From: Pseudomonas paracarnis
GTDB taxonomy: Bacteria; Pseudomonadota; Gammaproteobacteria; Pseudomonadales; Pseudomonadaceae
Assembly (NCBI RefSeq): GCF_904063055.1
Contig: NZ_CAJFCN010000017.1
Span: 24,519 to 88,518 of the forward strand
Length of the DNA: 64,000 nt
Reading direction: 5' to 3'
Shown here: in pieces, positions 19,601 through 29,650 of the stretch
Layout of the letters: every line of letters starts with the position of its first letter
Position numbering within the stretch: position 1 is the first letter of the stretch
Notes under the pieces: generated by a model
Database searches by the model: none
What the model saw: only the letters and a program-made list of their open reading frames with translations
Told to the model about the DNA's origin: nothing
Program-made: the position numbers and the translations under genes

Positions 19601-19781
19601 TGGTCATCACGTCGGGGCTGGCGCCGGGGTACAGGGTCATCACCCGGATAGTCGGGTAATCCACCTGGGGCAACGCCGATACCGGCAGCAGGCGGTACGA
19701 AATGATGCCGGCCAGGACAATGGCCAGCATGCTCAGCGTGGTGGCGACCGGGCGAAGGATGAACAGGCGCGACAGGTTCAT
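16680..19781 (-). CDS. muxB: RND multidrug efflux permease MuxB (MdtB-like)
   Basis: 1033 aa HAE1-type permease, starting MNLSRLFILRPVATT. It is paralogous to the adjacent muxC product: GIISYRLLPVSALPQVDYPTI, and TM4 GFVVDDAIVMLENISRY with the DD proton-relay pair. It should form the heteromeric MuxBC pump linked by MuxA to OpmB; in P. aeruginosa this exports aztreonam, novobiocin, macrolides and tetracycline. Both ends have 4-base ATGA overlaps, implying translational coupling and fixed stoichiometry. Confidence 0.96.
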   Translation of the reverse strand: MNLSRLFILRPVATTLSMLAIVLAGIISYRLLPVSALPQVDYPTIRVMTLYPGASPDVMTSAVTAPLERQFGQMPGLTQMASTSSGGASVLTLRFNLDINMDVAEQQVQAAINAATNLLPKDLPAPPVYNKVNPADTPVLTLAITSKTMLLPKLNDLVDTRMAQKIAQISGVGMVSIAGGQRQAVRIKVNPEALAANGLNLSDVRALIAASNVNQPKGNFDGPTRVSMLDANDQLVSPEQYAELILAYNNGAPLRLKDVAQIVDGAENERLAAWANENQAVLLNIQRQPGANVIEVVDRIKALLPSITDNLPAGLDVTVLTDRTQTIRASVKDVQHELLIAIALVVMVTFLFLRRVSATIIPSIAVPLSLVGTFGVMYLAGFSINNLTLMALTIATGFVVDDAIVMLENISRYIEEGETPMAAALKGAKQIGFTLVSLTLSLIAVLIPLLFMADVVGRLFREFAITLAVAILISLVVSLTLTPMMCARLLKREPKEEEQGRFYKASGAWIDWLIEAYGRKLQWVLKHQPLTLLVAIATLGLTVVLYLVVPKGFFPVQDTGVIQGISEAPQSISFAAMSQRQQELAKIILADPAVESLSSYIGVDGDNATLNSGRLLINLKAHGQRDLSAAEVITRLQPQIDKLVGIRLFMQPVQDLTIEDRVSRTQYQFSMSSPDAELLALWSGKLVHALSQLPELTDVASDLQDKGLQVYLVIDRDAASRLGVSVSTITDALYDAFGQRQISTIYTQASQYRVVLQAQSGETLGPAALNQIHVKTTDGGQVRLSSLAHVEQRQAQLAIAHIGQFPAVMMSFNLAPGVALGKGVELINQTQKDIGMPVGVQTQFQGAAQAFEASLSSTLLLILAAVVTMYIVLGVLYESYIHPITILSTLPSAAVGALLALLLSGNDLGMIAIIGIILLIGIVKKNAIMMIDFALDAERNQGLDPQTAIYQAALLRFRPILMTTLAALFGAVPLMLASGSGAELRQPLGLVMVGGLLVSQVLTLFTTPVIYLYFDRLGRRWRKEPQRLEPVEP

Positions 19782-21076
19782 GAACCGACCTTTTGCGCCT
19801 TGCCGGCGTCTGCCCCGGTCTCCCCTTTAGCTGCGGGCTTGCCTTGCAGGTGTTCGGTCGGCGTGGTCGGCACCTCGCTGCTGGCGTTGACCACTTCGAT
19901 CTCGCTACCGTCCTTGAGGCGGTCGGTGCCTTCCAGCACCACGCGGTCGCCAGCGACCAGGCCCTCTTTGATCACGGTATTTTCGCCATCGGTATCCCCC
20001 ACCACCAGCGGCTGGACCTTGACCTTCTTGTCACCGTCGAGCTTATAGACAAAGGTGCCATTGTTGCCGAACTGGATCGCCGCAGAGGGTGCCAGCACCA
20101 CGTTCTTCAAGGTATCGGCCAGCAGGTGCACATTGACGAACTGGTTGGGGAACAGCGCCTGGTCCTTGTTATCGAACCGCGCCTTGAACTTCAGGGTGCC
20201 GGTGGTGACATCGATCTGGTTGTCCAGGCTTTGCAGTACACCGACCGCCTGTTTTTTCACGTCGCTACGGTCCCAGGCTTCCACTGGCAATTTGTTGCCG
20301 GCGTGGTAACGGGCCAACACGGTTTCCAGGGTATTTTCCGGCAGGGTGAAGGCCACGCTGATTGGCTGGGTCTGGGTGATCACCGCGAGGGCGGTAGTGT
20401 CGTTGGCCGCAACCAGGTTGCCGACGTCAAGCTGGCGCAAACCGACGCGGCCGCTGATGGGCGCACGGATCTTGGTGAATTCCAGGTTGAGCTTGGCGTC
20501 GTCCACCGCGCCCTGGTTGGTCTTGACCGTGCCCTGGTACTGCAACACCAGCGCTTCGGCGGTGTCCAGGGTCTGCTTGGCGATACTGTCCTGGGCGTAC
20601 AGGTCGCGATAACGCTGTACATCGACCTGGGCGTTCTTCAACTGGGCCTGGTTTTGCAGCAAGGTGCCCTGGGCCTGGAGCAAGGCGTTCTGGTAGCTGC
20701 GCGGGTCGATTTCTGCCAGCAGGTCACCGGCCTTGACCATCTGCCCTTCCTCGAAGGCGATCTTGACCAACTCGCCGCCCACCCGGCTGCGCACATTAAT
20801 GGTGTTCAGTGCAGTGACCGTCCCCAGGGCCTTGTAGTACACAGGAAACTCCCCCAGCACCGCCGGCGCCACACGCACCGGTACCGGCCCGGTGGAACCA
20901 CCGAAGCCTGGGCGCGCCATGCCGGTCTTGCCCGTGTGTCCCGCCGGAGCATCTTTATGGGCCGCGCCACTGGGCCAGAATTTCCAGCACAGGCCGGCGA
21001 TAACCAGCAGCACGAGCAGGCCAAACAGCCAGCGGCGGGAGTTGCGGGAGGAGGATTGCATGGAGTGATCAACCAT
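19778..21076 (-). CDS. muxA: RND periplasmic adaptor MuxA (MdtA-like)
   Basis: 432 aa membrane-fusion protein. One N-terminal TM anchor (WLFGLLVLLVIAGLCWKFW) is followed by the beta-barrel/lipoyl/alpha-hairpin adaptor: VNVRSRVGGELVKIAFEEGQMVKAGDLLAEIDPR is the first lipoyl half, KIRAPISGRVGLRQLDVGN the second. The C-terminal 40 residues are a flexible Pro/Thr/Lys/Gly tail. A start at 21061 (MQSSSRNSRR) is equally possible; neither has a strong RBS. First gene of the muxA-B-C-opmB operon; no regulator gene is adjacent. Confidence 0.94.
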   Translation of the reverse strand: MVDHSMQSSSRNSRRWLFGLLVLLVIAGLCWKFWPSGAAHKDAPAGHTGKTGMARPGFGGSTGPVPVRVAPAVLGEFPVYYKALGTVTALNTINVRSRVGGELVKIAFEEGQMVKAGDLLAEIDPRSYQNALLQAQGTLLQNQAQLKNAQVDVQRYRDLYAQDSIAKQTLDTAEALVLQYQGTVKTNQGAVDDAKLNLEFTKIRAPISGRVGLRQLDVGNLVAANDTTALAVITQTQPISVAFTLPENTLETVLARYHAGNKLPVEAWDRSDVKKQAVGVLQSLDNQIDVTTGTLKFKARFDNKDQALFPNQFVNVHLLADTLKNVVLAPSAAIQFGNNGTFVYKLDGDKKVKVQPLVVGDTDGENTVIKEGLVAGDRVVLEGTDRLKDGSEIEVVNASSEVPTTPTEHLQGKPAAKGETGADAGKAQKVGS

Positions 21077-21225
21077 TGGGGGTGAGAGCTTCTTCTTCGG
21101 GAGGCTGAAAGATAAGCACTGGGGTGCGTTTAGAAAAGCACCTTTACCGGCTATTTACCTTAGGCTTACAACGTTTAACTTTTTGATCTTAGTCCACCGG
21201 CTATTTCGCTAAGCCGCTGACGCTC

Positions 21226-21256
21226 AAATAAAAACGGCCTGGACTAGGCCAGGCCG
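21226..21256 (-). terminator. Intrinsic terminator of tpx
   Basis: On the minus strand GGCCTGG pairs with CCAGGCC (21236-21242 with 21249-21255, 6-base loop), followed by GTTTTTATTT. It lies about 55 bases downstream of the tpx stop and separates it from the muxA promoter region. Confidence 0.88.
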
Positions 21257-21308
21257 CAATCATGCATCATACGTGTTACTGCCAAACGACAGTCATACGT
21301 AGAAACAG

Positions 21309-21809
21309 TTACTTCAACACAGCCAGGGCGGCGTCGTAGTTTGGCTCTTCAGCGATTTCCTTGACCAACTCGCTGTGCAGCACGTTGTCGTTTTCATCCA
21401 GCACCACGACAGCGCGAGCGGTCAGGCCCTGCAGCGGGCCGTCAGCGATGGAAACACCATAGTCGACGGCGAAGTCGGCGTTGCGGAAATCCGACAGGTT
21501 CTTAACGTTTTCCAGGCCTTCGGAACCACAGAAACGCGCTTGGGCGAATGGCAGGTCGGAGGAGATGCACAGCACCACGGTGTTGGCCACATCGTTGGCC
21601 TGGGCGTTGAACTTGCGCACCGAAGTGGCGCAGGTTGGGGTGTCAACGCTTGGGAAAATATTCAGCACTTTGCGCTTGCCGGCAAAGGTAGCCAGGGTGG
21701 CGTTGGACAGATCGCCGGCGGTCAGGGTGAAGTCTGCAGCTTTGGCGCCGACTTTCGGCAATTGGCCTTCAACCTGGACCGGGTTGCCTTTAAGGGTGAC
21801 TTGAGCCAT
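21309..21809 (-). CDS. tpx: Thiol peroxidase Tpx
   Basis: 166 aa from the ATG at 21809 (MAQVTLKGNPV), with AAGGAT upstream; a longer in-frame ORF to 21899 has no RBS. Atypical 2-Cys peroxiredoxin that reduces H2O2 and alkyl hydroperoxides using thioredoxin. The peroxidatic Cys60 is in PSVDTPTCATSVRKF and the resolving Cys94 in ARFCGSEGLENV, the standard Tpx pair; Cys81 is extra. Single gene, divergent from the glycosyltransferase, with its own terminator. Confidence 0.97.
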   Translation of the reverse strand: MAQVTLKGNPVQVEGQLPKVGAKAADFTLTAGDLSNATLATFAGKRKVLNIFPSVDTPTCATSVRKFNAQANDVANTVVLCISSDLPFAQARFCGSEGLENVKNLSDFRNADFAVDYGVSIADGPLQGLTARAVVVLDENDNVLHSELVKEIAEEPNYDAALAVLK

Positions 21810-21967
21810 GAACGGAATCCTTATGCTGGGTTTGGTTAAACGAATTCGAGAGGCGGAAGTTAACCACAAAGTGCCGAAGCTACCTACCGCCAGACACAAA
21901 TTGTCATGTCCTGAGGTTGTGGTTTAATTGCGCGCTTTGCGCCTGCCCTTCAAGGAAACCTTCGTCG

Positions 21968-23257
21968 ATGAATCAGCCCGCCACCAAAGTCCTGGTCATT
22001 GGCTACGTCTGGCCCGAGCCCCGCTCCTCGGCAGCGGGCGGGCATATGATGCAAATCCTTGAGAGCTTTCTTACGCAAGGTTGGGACATTACCTTCAGCA
22101 GCCCGGCCACCATTGGCGAGCACAAGGCCGACTTGCCGGCACTCGGGATCGCCGAACGCGCCATCGAACTGAATAACAGCAGTTTCGACGACTTTATTCG
22201 CGAACTGGCCCCGGATATCGTGCTGTTCGACCGTTTCATGATGGAGGAGCAATTCGGCTGGCGCGTAGAACAATGCTGCCCCGACGCCCTGCGCGTGCTG
22301 GAAACCTCCGACCTGCAAAGCCTGCGCGACGCCCGCCACCAGCGTTTCAAAGAACAAGTAAAAGCCAACCCCGACAGCGACGACTTCAGCGCCCTGTTCG
22401 CGCCGGCGCTGGAGGACGAATTCCAGCGCATGGCCGATACCGACCTGGCCAAGCGCGAAATCGCCGCGATTTACCGCTGCGACATCAGCCTGATGATCTC
22501 CGACGTGGAAATCCGCCTGCTCACCGAACAGTTCAAGGTGCCTGCCGCCCTGCTCCACTGGTGCCCCTTGATGCTGCAACCGCCCACTGCAGCCTTTGCG
22601 CCCTTTGAAGACCGTGCGCATTTCCTCAGCATCGGCAACTTCCGCCACGCGCCAAATTGGGACGCAGTGCTGTGGATGAAGCACAGCCTGTGGCCGCTGA
22701 TCCGCCAACAGTTGCCGGGCGCGCAGTTGCACATCTACGGCGCCTACACCCCGCCCAAAGCCACCGCCCTGCACAACCCGGCACAGGGTTTTCATGTGAT
22801 GAACTGGGCCGAAGATGCCTTGCAAGTCATGACGGCGGCGCGTATTTGCCTGGCGCCACTGCGCTTTGGCGCCGGCATCAAGGGCAAGTTGGTGGACGCC
22901 ATGCTGTGCGGCACACCCAATGTCACCACCCCGATCGGCGCCGAAGCCATGGGCGATGACCAGCCCTGGCCCGGCGAGATCGCACAGGACGCCCCGGCCC
23001 TGGCCGCCGCTGCCGTTACCCTTTACCAAAACCGCGAGCGCTGGACTCAAGCCCAGGAGCATGGGCGCCAACTCCTGGCCCGACGCTATGACCAGGACGT
23101 GCACGGGCCCGCCTTGGTGGAATGCCTGGAACGTTGCCGCAGCAACCTCGCCGCCCATCGCCGGGACAACTTCACCGGCAGCATGCTGCGCCATCACGCG
23201 CATAAAAGTACCCAGTACATGTCCCAGTGGATCGAGGCCAAAAACCGCACCCTATAA
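21968..23257 (+). CDS. Glycosyltransferase (GT4-like)
   Basis: 429 aa from the ATG at 21968 (MNQPATKVLVIG), with AAGGAAA upstream. The N-terminal Rossmann half has VIGYVWPEPRSSAAGGHMMQIL, as in GT4/GT-B enzymes. The C-terminal donor-binding half has FLSIGNFRHAPNWDAV, HIYGAY and the nucleotide-sugar site RFGAGIKGKLVDAMLCGTPN. Acceptor and sugar are unknown. It is not in a polysaccharide cluster; it lies between tpx (divergent) and mtlR. Confidence 0.85.
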   Translation: MNQPATKVLVIGYVWPEPRSSAAGGHMMQILESFLTQGWDITFSSPATIGEHKADLPALGIAERAIELNNSSFDDFIRELAPDIVLFDRFMMEEQFGWRVEQCCPDALRVLETSDLQSLRDARHQRFKEQVKANPDSDDFSALFAPALEDEFQRMADTDLAKREIAAIYRCDISLMISDVEIRLLTEQFKVPAALLHWCPLMLQPPTAAFAPFEDRAHFLSIGNFRHAPNWDAVLWMKHSLWPLIRQQLPGAQLHIYGAYTPPKATALHNPAQGFHVMNWAEDALQVMTAARICLAPLRFGAGIKGKLVDAMLCGTPNVTTPIGAEAMGDDQPWPGEIAQDAPALAAAAVTLYQNRERWTQAQEHGRQLLARRYDQDVHGPALVECLERCRSNLAAHRRDNFTGSMLRHHAHKSTQYMSQWIEAKNRTL

Positions 23258-23329
23258 ACACTGCTGCTGGCGAGGTCGCGCGCGACGGGGCATTATCCTA
23301 CGCAGCGACCACAATAAAGCGACGGCAGC

Positions 23330-24235
23330 ATGACCCGAGCAACGCGCATCACCGACCCTTCCTACGAACTGATGGACGACCACAACGGCCTGTCCATCAT
23401 CTATCGTCAGCATGGCTTCCCCTGCCCGTTGGTGCGCTGGCACTTCCACAAGGAATACGAACTGCACCTGATCGTCGCCAGCTCCGGCAAGGTGTTTATC
23501 GGCGACTACATCGGCAACTTCTACCCGGAAAGCCTGTTCCTCACCGGCCCCAACCTGCCCCATAACTGGATCAGCCAGGTGGAGGAAGATGAAGTGGTGC
23601 CCAAGCGTGACATGCTGGTGAACTTCACCGATGAGTTGTTCGAACACGGCAGCCACATCTTCACCGAACTCAAGAGCCTGGCGCCGCTGCTTGAACGTGC
23701 GCAATACGGCATCGAATTTCGCTGCAAAAAAACCATCGCCCACGCCATGACCCTGATGCAACGCATCGAAGACGCCCAAGGCATGGCACGCCTGGGGCAC
23801 TTCTTTATCTTGCTGGAGGTGTTGAGCGCCTGTGAGGACTACCAGTTACTGTCCGGCGTCACCACGCCACAGCAAGCCGACGAACACAGCATCGACCGCA
23901 CCAACCGCGCAGTGGACTACATCTTTGCCCACTACGCCCGAGAGCTGCCGTTGGAAGAAGTGGCGGAGTACCTGGGGATGAAGCCGACGTATTTTTCCCG
24001 GGTGTTCAAACAGGCGACCGGGCGGACTTTTATTGAATTCGTCAATCGGCTGCGCATCAGCAAGTCCTGTGAATTGCTGGCCGATGGGGACAAGGCGGTG
24101 ACGGATGTGTGCTTTGAGTCGGGGTTCAATAATATTTCCAACTTCAATCGGCGGTTTCAGCAGCTCAAGGGGATGACGCCGTCTCACTATCGGCGGTTGG
24201 CGGTGCAGCGGTTGACGGAGCAGAATTTGGCTTGA
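23330..24235 (+). CDS. mtlR: AraC/XylS-family activator MtlR
   Basis: 301 aa, matching the mannitol-operon activator described in P. fluorescens. The N-terminal cupin-like sugar-sensing domain includes RWHFHKEYELHLIVASSGKVFIGDY (about 38-62). The C-terminal pair of helix-turn-helix motifs (about 195-295) has PLEEVAEYLGMKPTYFSRVFKQ and TDVCFESGFNNISNFNRRF. It activates mtlE and the downstream genes with mannitol, sorbitol or arabitol. It is encoded upstream in the same direction but separated from mtlE by about 1 kb of repeats. Confidence 0.94.
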   Translation: MTRATRITDPSYELMDDHNGLSIIYRQHGFPCPLVRWHFHKEYELHLIVASSGKVFIGDYIGNFYPESLFLTGPNLPHNWISQVEEDEVVPKRDMLVNFTDELFEHGSHIFTELKSLAPLLERAQYGIEFRCKKTIAHAMTLMQRIEDAQGMARLGHFFILLEVLSACEDYQLLSGVTTPQQADEHSIDRTNRAVDYIFAHYARELPLEEVAEYLGMKPTYFSRVFKQATGRTFIEFVNRLRISKSCELLADGDKAVTDVCFESGFNNISNFNRRFQQLKGMTPSHYRRLAVQRLTEQNLA

Positions 24236-24439
24236 GGTTGATCGTTCATCTAGGTGGTGGGAAACAGAAACGTCTTACAAGGCTTTGAGGTTGCCCCTAG
24301 GACACTCGATCTCTAGTCTCCGTACACCGCTGCACAGGCAGCGTCGGGCGTCGCGGCCCGGTTTAATCAGATGCAAAGTGCCATTTCCGCTTTTAGTCGG
24401 CGTTTTTTTATCGTCTACTGTGCGGCTTCATGGTGGCTG

Positions 24440-24545
24440 TGCGCGGGATACCTTCGGGTATGCCGGTTTCCTGATTCCGGTCCGCGAACCTGCGTACGGC
24501 TACCACCCCATAGCGTCGCGGCGAAAGGGTGGCAGCTCCACTTAA
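24440..24545 (+). other. Structured leader of a DUF3077/DUF6124-type gene
   Basis: Contains a short hairpin with a UUCG tetraloop (ATACC-TTCG-GGTAT, 24448-24461) and a longer imperfect stem (GGCTACCACCC 24498-24508 with GGGTGGCAGCT 24527-24537). This arrangement ahead of short DUF3077/DUF6124-type genes recurs in P. fluorescens-group genomes as I remember them. Its role, whether attenuator, RNA-protein site or repeat-associated leader, is not known to me. It sits in the 1050-base space between mtlR and mtlE. Confidence 0.55.
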
Positions 24546-24560
24546 ATCAGGAGTTTCACC

Positions 24561-24746
24561 ATGATCAAACCCACCCCAAATCCCCCAATCGATCCCGCCT
24601 CCAGCGTGCTATTCACCGTTAAAGACGGCATCGATCGTTGCCGCGCTCCGCGTGGGCATGCATTCCGTGACGCTCTGCATCACTCGGGGACGCAGAGCGT
24701 CCCAAGCGGAGTTACCACGCGGAGCGTGGGAACGATCAAGCGTTAA
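24561..24746 (+). pseudogene. Truncated DUF3077/DUF6124-type small gene
   Basis: AGGAG precedes the ATG at 24561. The first 25 codons (MIKPTPNPPIDPASS, then VLFTVKDGID) look like the N-terminus of the small DUF3077/DUF6124-type proteins of pseudomonads, usually about 90-120 aa. The reading frame then enters the 127-bp palindromic repeat array at 24633 and ends at 24746 with repeat-encoded residues. The body of the gene is missing, so it was probably deleted or replaced by the repeat. Confidence 0.65.
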
Positions 24747-25118
24747 GCACTGCACTGAGGATCGTCCCCGCACTCTGCGTGGGAATGCATACCGTGACGC
24801 TCTGCGTCACCTGGGGACGCAGAGCGTCCCAAGCGGCGTTACCACGCGGAGCGTGGGAACGATCAAGCGTTAAGCACTGCACTGAGGATCGTTCCCGCGC
24901 TTTGCGTGGGCATGCATTCCGTGACGCTCTGCGTCACCTGGGGACGCAGAGCGTCCCAAGCGGCGTTACCACGCGGAGCGTGGGAACGATCAAGCGTTAA
25001 GCACTGCACTGAGGATCGTTCCCGCGCTCTGCGTGGGAATGCATACCGTGACGCTCTGCGTCACCCCGGGACGCAGAGCGTCCCTAGCGACGTTGCCACG
25101 CGGAGCGTGGGAACGATC
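24633..25118. repeat. 127-bp tandem array of palindromic repeats, 3.8 copies
   Basis: Units start at 24633, 24760, 24887 and 25014 (exact 127-base period); the fourth is cut after 105 bases. Each unit holds an outer inverted pair GATCGTTCCC.../GGGAACGATC, an inner GACGCTCTGCGTC/GACGCAGAGCGTC pair, and a spacer of about 22 bases, AAGCGTTAAGCACTGCACTG. Units differ at only a few positions. The short ORFs across it are repeat translations, not genes. Confidence 0.93.
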
Positions 25119-25167
25119 AGGTGGTCGATGAGTGCAAAAAAGTATCAGTGAGCGTGCGCCCAAGGAT

Positions 25168-25196
25168 TTGTCACCGCCGCTTTTGAAGGCTGTAAT
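25168..25196 (+). promoter_or_regulatory. Probable sigma-70 promoter of the mannitol operon
   Basis: TTGTCA (25168-25173), an exact 17-base spacer, then TGTAAT (25191-25196), 90 bases before the mtlE start. The region just upstream (about 25120-25167) is the expected position for MtlR half-sites, but I cannot define them from one copy. Confidence 0.6.
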
Positions 25197-25286
25197 CAAC
25201 GCACACTCTTCCTGACTTCTCGTAGGAAGACACAACAACAATAACCGTCCTTCTGTAGCCCTCTGGGCGCGGAAATGGAGTGCGCG

Positions 25287-26597
25287 ATGAAGTTCACAGC
25301 AAAAGCATTGCTTGCCTGCACCTGCATGACCCTCAGCGCCGTCAGCCTTGGCGCGCAAACCCTGACCATTGCCACCGTCAACAACAGCGACATGATCCGC
25401 ATGCAGAAGCTCTCGAAAACCTTCGAGACCGAGCACCCGGAGATCAAGTTGAACTGGGTGGTGCTCGAAGAAAACGTGCTGCGCCAACGCCTGACCACCG
25501 ACATCGCCACCCAGGGCGGGCAGTTCGATGTGTTGACCATCGGCATGTACGAAGCCGCACTCTGGGGCGCCAAGGGGTGGCTGGAGCCGATGAAGGACTT
25601 GCCGGCTTCCTACGACCTCGACGATGTGTTCCCTTCGGTGCGTGACGGTTTGTCGGTCAAGGGCTCGTTGTACGCCCTGCCGTTCTATGCCGAAAGCTCG
25701 ATCACCTATTACCGCACCGACCTGTTCAAGGACGCCGGGCTGAGCATGCCTGAGCACCCGACCTGGAGCCAGATCGGCGAATTCGCCGTTAAACTCACCG
25801 ACAAATCCAAAGAGCAATACGGCCTGTGCCTGCGCGGCAAAGCCGGTTGGGGTGAGAACATGGCGCTGATCACCACCCTGGCCAACGGCTTCGGCGCGCG
25901 CTGGTTCGATGAGAAGTGGCAGCCAGAGTTCAACGGCCCCGAGTGGAAGAACGCGCTGAACTTCTACGTCGACAACATGAAGAAATCCGGCCCGCCGGGC
26001 GCCTCCAGCAACGGTTTCAACGAAAACCTGGCGCTGTTCAACAGCGGCAAATGCGCGATCTGGGTGGATGCCAGCGTGGCCGGCTCGTTTGTTACCGACA
26101 AGAGCCAGAGCAAGGTCGCAGACCATGTCGGCTTTACCTTCGCGCCCCATGAGAAAACCGACAAGGGCACGTCGTGGCTGTACTCCTGGAGCCTGGCGAT
26201 CCCCACCAGTTCCAAGGCCAAGGACGCCGCCAAGGTGTTCACCAGTTGGGCCACCTCCAAGGAATACGGCCAGCTCGTGGCCAAGACCGATGGCATCGCC
26301 AACGTGCCGCCGGGTACGCGCCAATCCACCTATAGCGACGAGTACATGAAGGCCGCGCCGTTCGCCAAGGTGACGCTGGAATCGCTGAAAGTGGCCGACC
26401 CGACCAAGCCGACCGAGAAGCCGGTGCCGTATATCGGTATCCAGTTGGTGACCATTCCTGAATTCCAGGCGATTGGTACCCAGGTGGGCAAGTTCTTCTC
26501 GGGGGCGCTGACCGGTCAGCAAACCGTCGATGCTGCATTGACCGCCGCGCAGACTACAACCGAGCGGGAAATGAAGCGGGCCGGTTACCCCAAATAA
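25287..26597 (+). CDS. mtlE: Mannitol/sorbitol ABC transporter substrate-binding protein
   Basis: 436 aa from the ATG at 25287, with GGAG 6 bases upstream; this is better than the in-frame ATG at 25275. Signal peptide MKFTAKALLACTCMTLSAVSLGA is cleaved near residue 23. The mature protein is a family-1 extracellular solute-binding fold (TIATVNNSDMIRMQKLSKTFE, YALPFYAESSITYYRTDLFK, GKCAIWVDASVAGSFV). It captures mannitol and related polyols for MtlFGK. First gene of the operon. The REPIN immediately after it may stabilise its part of the mRNA, fitting the high demand for a binding protein. Confidence 0.95.
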   Translation: MKFTAKALLACTCMTLSAVSLGAQTLTIATVNNSDMIRMQKLSKTFETEHPEIKLNWVVLEENVLRQRLTTDIATQGGQFDVLTIGMYEAALWGAKGWLEPMKDLPASYDLDDVFPSVRDGLSVKGSLYALPFYAESSITYYRTDLFKDAGLSMPEHPTWSQIGEFAVKLTDKSKEQYGLCLRGKAGWGENMALITTLANGFGARWFDEKWQPEFNGPEWKNALNFYVDNMKKSGPPGASSNGFNENLALFNSGKCAIWVDASVAGSFVTDKSQSKVADHVGFTFAPHEKTDKGTSWLYSWSLAIPTSSKAKDAAKVFTSWATSKEYGQLVAKTDGIANVPPGTRQSTYSDEYMKAAPFAKVTLESLKVADPTKPTEKPVPYIGIQLVTIPEFQAIGTQVGKFFSGALTGQQTVDAALTAAQTTTEREMKRAGYPK

Positions 26598-26635
26598 CCC
26601 TGCCACACCACCGCAAATGTAGGCGCTGGGCTTTT

Positions 26636-26721
26636 GTGGGAGCTGGCTTGCCTGCGATGCAAACGACTCGGTCTATCCGTAACACCGAGGCGATACCATC
26701 GCAGGCAAGCCAGCTCCCACA
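26636..26721. repeat. REPIN between mtlE and mtlF
   Basis: GTGGGAGCTGGCTTGCCTGC and inverted GCAGGCAAGCCAGCTCCCAC with about 46 bases between them, inside the operon, in a 176-base gap. Confidence 0.9.
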
Positions 26722-26773
26722 GTGACCGCGCTCCGACGCAGATTCTGTAGGCATCTGACTGGTTCTGATCACC

Positions 26774-27664
26774 ATGAATACACCCACCAAAAACCGCCTG
26801 GCCAACCCCGGCTGGTTTCTCGTCAGCCCCTCGGTGGCCTTGTTGCTGCTGTGGATGATCGTGCCGCTGGGCATGACCCTGTACTTTTCGCTGATCCGCT
26901 ACAACCTGCTCTACCCCGGCGAAAACCAATTCGTGGGGCTGGAAAACTTCAGCTACTTCATCACCGATTCGGGGTTCCTGCCCGGCGCCACCAATACCCT
27001 GTTGCTGGTGGGCAGCGTCTTGCTGATCAGCGTGGTGTTCGGCGTGTTGATCAGTGCGCTGCTGGAGGCCAGTGAGTTCCTGGGGCGCGGCATCGTCAGG
27101 GTGATGCTGATTTCGCCGTTCTTCATCATGCCCACGGTGGGCGCGCTGATCTGGAAGAACCTGATTTTTCACCCGGTGTCGGGGATTCTCGCCGCCGTGT
27201 GGAAGTTCTTCGGCGCCGAGCCGGTGGACTGGCTGGCGCATTACCCGCTGCTGTCGATCATCATCATTGTGTCGTGGCAATGGCTGCCCTTCGCGATCCT
27301 GCTGCTGATGACCGCCATGCAATCCCTGGACCAGGAGCAGAAGGAAGCCGCACGCCTGGACGGTGCCGGCGCCATTGCGATCTTCTGGCACCTGACCTTG
27401 CCCCACCTGGCCCGCCCGATTGCCGTGGTGGTGATGATCGAAACCATCTTCCTGCTCTCGGTATTCGCCGAAATCTTCACCACCACCAACGGCGGCCCGG
27501 GCTACGCCTCGACCAACCTCGCCTACCTGATCTACAACCAGGCACTGGTGCAGTTCGATGTGGGCATGGCCTCGGCCGGCGGCTTGATTGCCGTGGTCAT
27601 CGCCAATATCGCGGCGATCATCCTGGTGCGGATGATCGGCAAAAACCTGACTGACAAGCCTTGA
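26774..27664 (+). CDS. mtlF: Mannitol ABC transporter permease MtlF
   Basis: 296 aa MalF-type inner-membrane permease with six TM segments. The cytoplasmic EAA loop is KEAARLDGAGAIAIFWHLTLP (within about 195-220), which contacts the ATPase MtlK. The start MNTPTKNRLA at 26774 has only a weak RBS after the intervening REPIN. Forms the channel with MtlG, encoded 10 bases downstream. Confidence 0.94.
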   Translation: MNTPTKNRLANPGWFLVSPSVALLLLWMIVPLGMTLYFSLIRYNLLYPGENQFVGLENFSYFITDSGFLPGATNTLLLVGSVLLISVVFGVLISALLEASEFLGRGIVRVMLISPFFIMPTVGALIWKNLIFHPVSGILAAVWKFFGAEPVDWLAHYPLLSIIIIVSWQWLPFAILLLMTAMQSLDQEQKEAARLDGAGAIAIFWHLTLPHLARPIAVVVMIETIFLLSVFAEIFTTTNGGPGYASTNLAYLIYNQALVQFDVGMASAGGLIAVVIANIAAIILVRMIGKNLTDKP

Positions 27665-27674
27665 GGGCCGCGCC

Positions 27675-28505
<831 letters not shown>

Positions 28506-28528
28506 TAATTCCCAGCGGAGGGCCCATC

Positions 28529-29632
<1,104 letters not shown>

Positions 29633-29650
29633 TTTCGTGAGTATTTCCCG

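Noticed and set aside
17718..20048. 776-codon open frame on the plus strand
   Set aside because: Antisense to muxB/muxA; same composition artefact, spans two real genes.
24285..24545. 86-codon ORF in the mtlR-mtlE gap
   Set aside because: Covers the structured leader; no RBS, and the sequence is better explained as RNA structure.
24633..25118. Possible CRISPR array
   Set aside because: The 127-bp period has nearly identical 'spacers', the units are palindromic throughout, and there are no cas genes.
24652..25151. Three near-identical small ORFs (73-81 codons)
   Set aside because: They are translations of the 127-bp repeat, each starting at the same repeat position.
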